In this document: positions 6,353 through 8,637 of the stretch, piece by piece
Layout of the letters: every line of letters starts with the position of its first letter
Position numbering within the stretch: position 1 is the stretch's first letter
Assembly: GCA_050252075.1 (NCBI GenBank)
Contig: JBFWLP010000118.1
Span: 1 to 8,637, forward strand
DNA: 8,637 bases
Reading direction: 5' to 3'
Origin: JAAYGT01 sp050252075
GTDB lineage: Bacteria > Pseudomonadota > Gammaproteobacteria > Burkholderiales > Burkholderiaceae_B
The notes under the pieces: generated by a model
Seen by the model: only the letters and a program-made list of their open reading frames with translations
Databases searched by the model: none
What the model was told of the DNA's origin: nothing
Made by a program: the position numbers and the translations under genes

Positions 6353-7102
6353 TTAAACCACCTTCGCTTCGTTCTTCAGTTTGTCCACCAACGTTGCCAC
6401 ATCGGGCACCATGATACCGGCCGAACGTGCCGGCGGTTCGGTGACTTTCAGGGTTTTCAGGCGCGGTGCGACATCGACGCCCAGGTCGTCGGGAGAAACG
6501 ATGTCGAGCGTTTTCTTCTTCGCTTTCATGATGTTGGGCAGCGTGACATAACGCGGCTCGTTCAGGCGAAGGTCGGTCGTGACGATGGCGGGCAGCTTCA
6601 GGGCCACCGTTTCCAGGCCGCCGTCGACCTCACGCGTGACCTTGGCGGTATCGCCGTCGATTTCCACCTTGCTGGCGAACGTGGCCTGGGGCCAGTCGAG
6701 CAAGGCCGCAAGCATTTGGCCGGTTTGGTTGGCATCGTCGTCGATAGCCTGCTTGCCCAGGATAACCAGCTGAGGCTGTTCCTTGTCGACGATGGCCTTG
6801 AGCAGTTTGGCAACGGCCAGCGGCTGGAGCTCGGCGTCGGTTTGAACCAGCATGGCGCGGTCGGCACCGATGGCCATGGCCGTGCGCAGGGTTTCCTGGC
6901 TTTGCGCAACGCCGCAAGATACCGCCACCACTTCAGTGGCTGCACCCTTTTCTTTCAGGCGCGTTGCCTCTTCGACGGCAATTTCGTCGAACGGGTTCAT
7001 GGACATTTTCACGTTTGCTATATCTACGCCCGTTTGATCGGACTTAACGCGCACCTTGACGTTGTAATCAACGACGCGCTTGACAGGTACCAGCACCTTC
7101 AT
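6353..7102 (-). CDS. etfB: Electron transfer flavoprotein, beta subunit
   Basis: The 249-residue AMP-binding subunit of ETF, forming a heterodimer with EtfA. It begins MKVLVPVKRVVDYNVKVRV, the usual family start. NPFDEIAVEEA (36-46) and GKQAIDDDANQTGQMLA (116-132) are AMP/structural segments. The family signature runs from TREVDGGLETV (156-166) to LRLNEPRYVTLPNIMKAKKK (178-197); the LPNIMKAKKK part is the recognition loop that docks acyl-CoA dehydrogenases. The open frame extends 40 residues upstream to 7222, but that part overlaps the preceding gene and looks non-native. GGAGGA at 7109-7114 fixes the start at 7102. The stop abuts the etfA start. The preceding deacetylase gene is 46 bases away on the same strand. 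Confidence 0.97.
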   Translation of the reverse strand: MKVLVPVKRVVDYNVKVRVKSDQTGVDIANVKMSMNPFDEIAVEEATRLKEKGAATEVVAVSCGVAQSQETLRTAMAIGADRAMLVQTDAELQPLAVAKLLKAIVDKEQPQLVILGKQAIDDDANQTGQMLAALLDWPQATFASKVEIDGDTAKVTREVDGGLETVALKLPAIVTTDLRLNEPRYVTLPNIMKAKKKTLDIVSPDDLGVDVAPRLKTLKVTEPPARSAGIMVPDVATLVDKLKNEAKVV

Positions 7103-7148
7103 CGAGCATCCTCCAGAGGAACTTATAAGAAAACAGTAACCGCTTATT
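7103..7148 (-). promoter_or_regulatory. Leader between deacetylase-family gene and etfB with strong ribosome site and possible -10
   Basis: The 46-base gap holds a strong Shine-Dalgarno GGAGGA (7114-7109), six bases before the etfB ATG. It also holds TATAAG (7127-7122), five of six matches to a -10 box, placed so that transcription could start about 15 bases before the ATG. No convincing -35 is found 16-18 bases upstream. The ribosome site is solid; an internal promoter allowing ETF expression independent of the upstream gene is only possible. Confidence 0.45.
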
Positions 7149-8072
7149 CTACAACTTTGCCAGAGCCCGCACGTGGGCAACCACGCTGCGGCCCAGAGCA
7201 GACAGGTTGTAGCCCCCCTCAAGAAAGCTCACAACGCGCCCCTGCGCATGGCGGTCAGCCAGCGCAACCATCTGCCCGGTAATCCAGCCGTAATCGGATT
7301 CGACCAGCCCCAATTGCCCCATGTCGTCTTCGCGGTGGCCATCGAAACCGGCGGAAATAAAGACAAATTGCGGGCGAAACTGATCCAGTCTCGGCAGCCA
7401 GATATCGCTGACCACCATGCGTAAGTCGTCGCCGCGCGTGTACGCCTGAACAGGAATATTTACCATATTGTCGGCTTCAATGCCCACGTCACGCCCGGGA
7501 AAGATGTCGTGCTGAAAAAAACTGCACATGAGCACCCGCGGATCGCCCGCGAATATATCCTCGGTGCCGTTGCCGTGATGAACGTCGAAATCGATCACGG
7601 CAACGCGCTCCAGGCCGTACTTCTGCAGCGCGCAGGCAGCGGCAACCGCCACATTGTTCACAAAGCAAAACCCCATGGCCTTGCTGCGCTGGGCGTGATG
7701 CCCCGGCGGACGCACGGCGCAAAATGCCGACCGGGCCCGCTGCGCCATGATGGCATCGACCGCAGTGATGCCCGCTCCCGCCGCAAACCAGGCGGCCTGA
7801 AGCGTGTGGGGGTTCATGATCGTGTCGGGATCGATCTGGAAACGCCCGCTTTCGGGGGCATGTCCGCGCAAATAGGCCAGATGCTCCGCCGTATGCACAC
7901 GTAGCAGATCGGCATCATCGGCACATTCCGCCTGACAGGGCTCAAGCAGGGGCATCAGGCCGCTCGCCAGCAGCTGGTCGTTGATGGCGTCCAGGCGGGC
8001 GGGGCTCTCGGGGTGCCAGCTGCCCATGTCATGCAAGTTGCACGCCGGGTGGGTAATATAGAGGGTCTGCAT
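7149..8072 (-). CDS. Histone-deacetylase-superfamily amidohydrolase (class II HDAC-like)
   Basis: A 307-residue zinc amidohydrolase of the HDAC/acetoin-utilisation/acetylpolyamine amidohydrolase superfamily. The order of motifs is complete: SWHPESPARL (18-27), RPPGHHA with the His125-His126 charge-relay pair, GFCFVNNVAVAA (134-145), DFDVHHGNGTEDIF (161-174) giving zinc ligands Asp163 and His165, SAGFDGHREDDMG (240-252) giving the third zinc ligand Asp244, and LEGGYNL (284-290) with the transition-state tyrosine Tyr288. All active-site residues are intact, so it should be active. Bacterial members remove acyl groups from lysine side chains or acetylated polyamines; the substrate here is unknown. 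The start at 8072 has no Shine-Dalgarno site and lies 10 bases from the divergent mltB start. The next Met (residue 16) is too close to the conserved HPE motif to be preferred. It leads the etfBA unit. Confidence 0.93.
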   Translation of the reverse strand: MQTLYITHPACNLHDMGSWHPESPARLDAINDQLLASGLMPLLEPCQAECADDADLLRVHTAEHLAYLRGHAPESGRFQIDPDTIMNPHTLQAAWFAAGAGITAVDAIMAQRARSAFCAVRPPGHHAQRSKAMGFCFVNNVAVAAACALQKYGLERVAVIDFDVHHGNGTEDIFAGDPRVLMCSFFQHDIFPGRDVGIEADNMVNIPVQAYTRGDDLRMVVSDIWLPRLDQFRPQFVFISAGFDGHREDDMGQLGLVESDYGWITGQMVALADRHAQGRVVSFLEGGYNLSALGRSVVAHVRALAKL

Positions 8073-8079
8073 AAGGAAG

Positions 8080-8109
8080 ATTATGTTGAATCCGACACGT
8101 GTACTGCAA
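8080..8109 (-). promoter_or_regulatory. Candidate promoter for a leaderless deacetylase-family transcript
   Basis: On the minus strand TTGCAG (8109-8104) lies 18 bases before CATAAT (8085-8080). CATAAT matches five of six -10 consensus bases; TTGCAG matches only three of six -35 bases. Seven bases separate the -10 from the A of the deacetylase ATG, so transcription would begin at or next to the start codon. This fits the absence of any purine-rich ribosome site there. The -10 box overlaps the start codon of the divergent mltB gene. Confidence 0.4.
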
Positions 8110-8637
8110 CTGGCGCTGGCTTCCGTCCTGCTGACGGGCTGCGCCTCTCAACACACCGCAGCAACAGCAACGAACGCTACTACAGCTGGCTCGCCGACGC
8201 AACCGAAAGCCGCCGAAACGCCCGCCGGCCGGAATTATCCGCCCATCAGGGCGGGACAATCCACACCCGGCGCTGCGCCATGGGTATTGCCCGACGGCCG
8301 GCTGACCCCCGACGTTCAATCCTACGCCCGGGAAGTGGCCCAGACCCGCGCCATCCCCGAGTCGCACGTAACAACGCTGTTGCGCCAGGCGCAGTACAAC
8401 GCCGAAGCGGCGCGCCTCATGAGCCCGTCCGCCACCCGCATCAAGCGCAGCTGGGTTACCTATCGCCAGCGTTTTGTGGATCCGGTGCGTATGCGTGCCG
8501 GCGAAACGTTCTGGCGCACGCATCGAAGCACGCTGGATCAAGCCGCCGAAACCTACGGCGTACCCGCATCAGTCATCGTTGCCATTATTGGCGTGGAAAC
8601 CGTCTACGGCCGTTACACCGGCAAGTTCAGCGTACTC
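8083..8637 (+). CDS. mltB: Lytic murein transglycosylase B, lipoprotein, cut by right edge
   Basis: The first 185 residues of an MltB/Slt35-type lytic transglycosylase; the family is usually 330-400 long. It cleaves the glycan strands of peptidoglycan between N-acetylmuramic acid and N-acetylglucosamine, forming 1,6-anhydro ends. A lipoprotein signal peptide ends in the lipobox LLTGC, with lipidated Cys20 and Ala-Ser after it; no Asp at +2, so outer-membrane delivery by Lol is expected. A low-complexity Thr/Ala/Pro linker (about 21-70) follows. The catalytic domain begins near 75, with YNAEAARLMSPS and KRSWVTYRQRFVD, and reaches the catalytic Glu172 in AIIGVETVYGRYTGK, the Slt35 signature. 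The start ATG at 8083 is preceded by AAGGAAG (8073-8079), four bases away. It is the only plus-strand gene, divergent from the deacetylase-family gene. Its promoter must lie inside that gene's 5' end; only a weak TAATAT (8054-8059) is seen. Confidence 0.93.
   Translation, partial: MLNPTRVLQLALASVLLTGCASQHTAATATNATTAGSPTQPKAAETPAGRNYPPIRAGQSTPGAAPWVLPDGRLTPDVQSYAREVAQTRAIPESHVTTLLRQAQYNAEAARLMSPSATRIKRSWVTYRQRFVDPVRMRAGETFWRTHRSTLDQAAETYGVPASVIVAIIGVETVYGRYTGKFSVL

Noticed and set aside
7103..7222. A 40-residue N-terminal extension of etfB.
   Set aside because: It overlaps the end of the deacetylase gene in another frame, has no family similarity, and the strong GGAGGA site sits before the MKVLVPVKR start.
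8029..8541. A 170-codon minus-strand open frame opposite mltB.
   Set aside because: The plus-strand product has a lipobox and the MltB catalytic motif; the antisense frame is an Arg/Gly-rich shadow that also runs into the deacetylase gene in a different frame.

Overview
The window looks like a chromosomal stretch of a GC-rich betaproteobacterium. The layout and protein style are closest to Alcaligenaceae such as Bordetella, Achromobacter or Pusillimonas; this is an inference from gene content, not a database result. It carries nine protein genes, two of them cut by the window edges. Eight lie on the minus strand and one on the plus strand. Coding density is very high and no gap exceeds about 175 bases. 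I saw no RNA genes, insertion sequences, CRISPR arrays, phage genes or attachment sites.

Read in the direction of minus-strand transcription (right to left), the first unit is a class II histone-deacetylase-family amidohydrolase (7149-8072), then etfB (6353-7102) and etfA (5423-6352). Together the last two encode the electron transfer flavoprotein that takes electrons from acyl-CoA dehydrogenases. A clear intrinsic terminator (5356-5389) closes this unit. The amidohydrolase gene starts only 10 bases from the divergent start of an MltB-type lytic transglycosylase lipoprotein gene (8083 to the right edge).

The second unit starts from a plausible promoter at 5274-5303. It encodes a family III (CaiB/BaiF) CoA-transferase (4045-5247) and a crotonase-fold protein (3232-4008). 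A 160-base regulatory gap follows, then a periplasmic branched-chain-amino-acid-type ABC substrate-binding protein (1875-3071). A strong intrinsic terminator (1793-1842) follows. Only 18 bases beyond its T-tract begin a 3-hydroxyisobutyrate-dehydrogenase-type gene, mmsB (857-1774), and a zinc-free quinone oxidoreductase gene (1-864, continuing off the left edge), which overlap by 8 bases.

Taken together the minus-strand genes suggest uptake of a small organic acid or amino-acid-derived substrate by a binding protein, activation by CoA transfer, processing by a crotonase and a 3-hydroxyacid dehydrogenase, and electron disposal through ETF. The substrate cannot be read from the sequence. No acyl-CoA dehydrogenase, ABC permease or ATPase lies in the window. 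The parts most worth a second look are regulatory (the divergent 10-base start region with a possible leaderless promoter, and the terminator just before mmsB) and the crotonase, which lacks both classical catalytic glutamates. I did not find evidence for a wholly new system.
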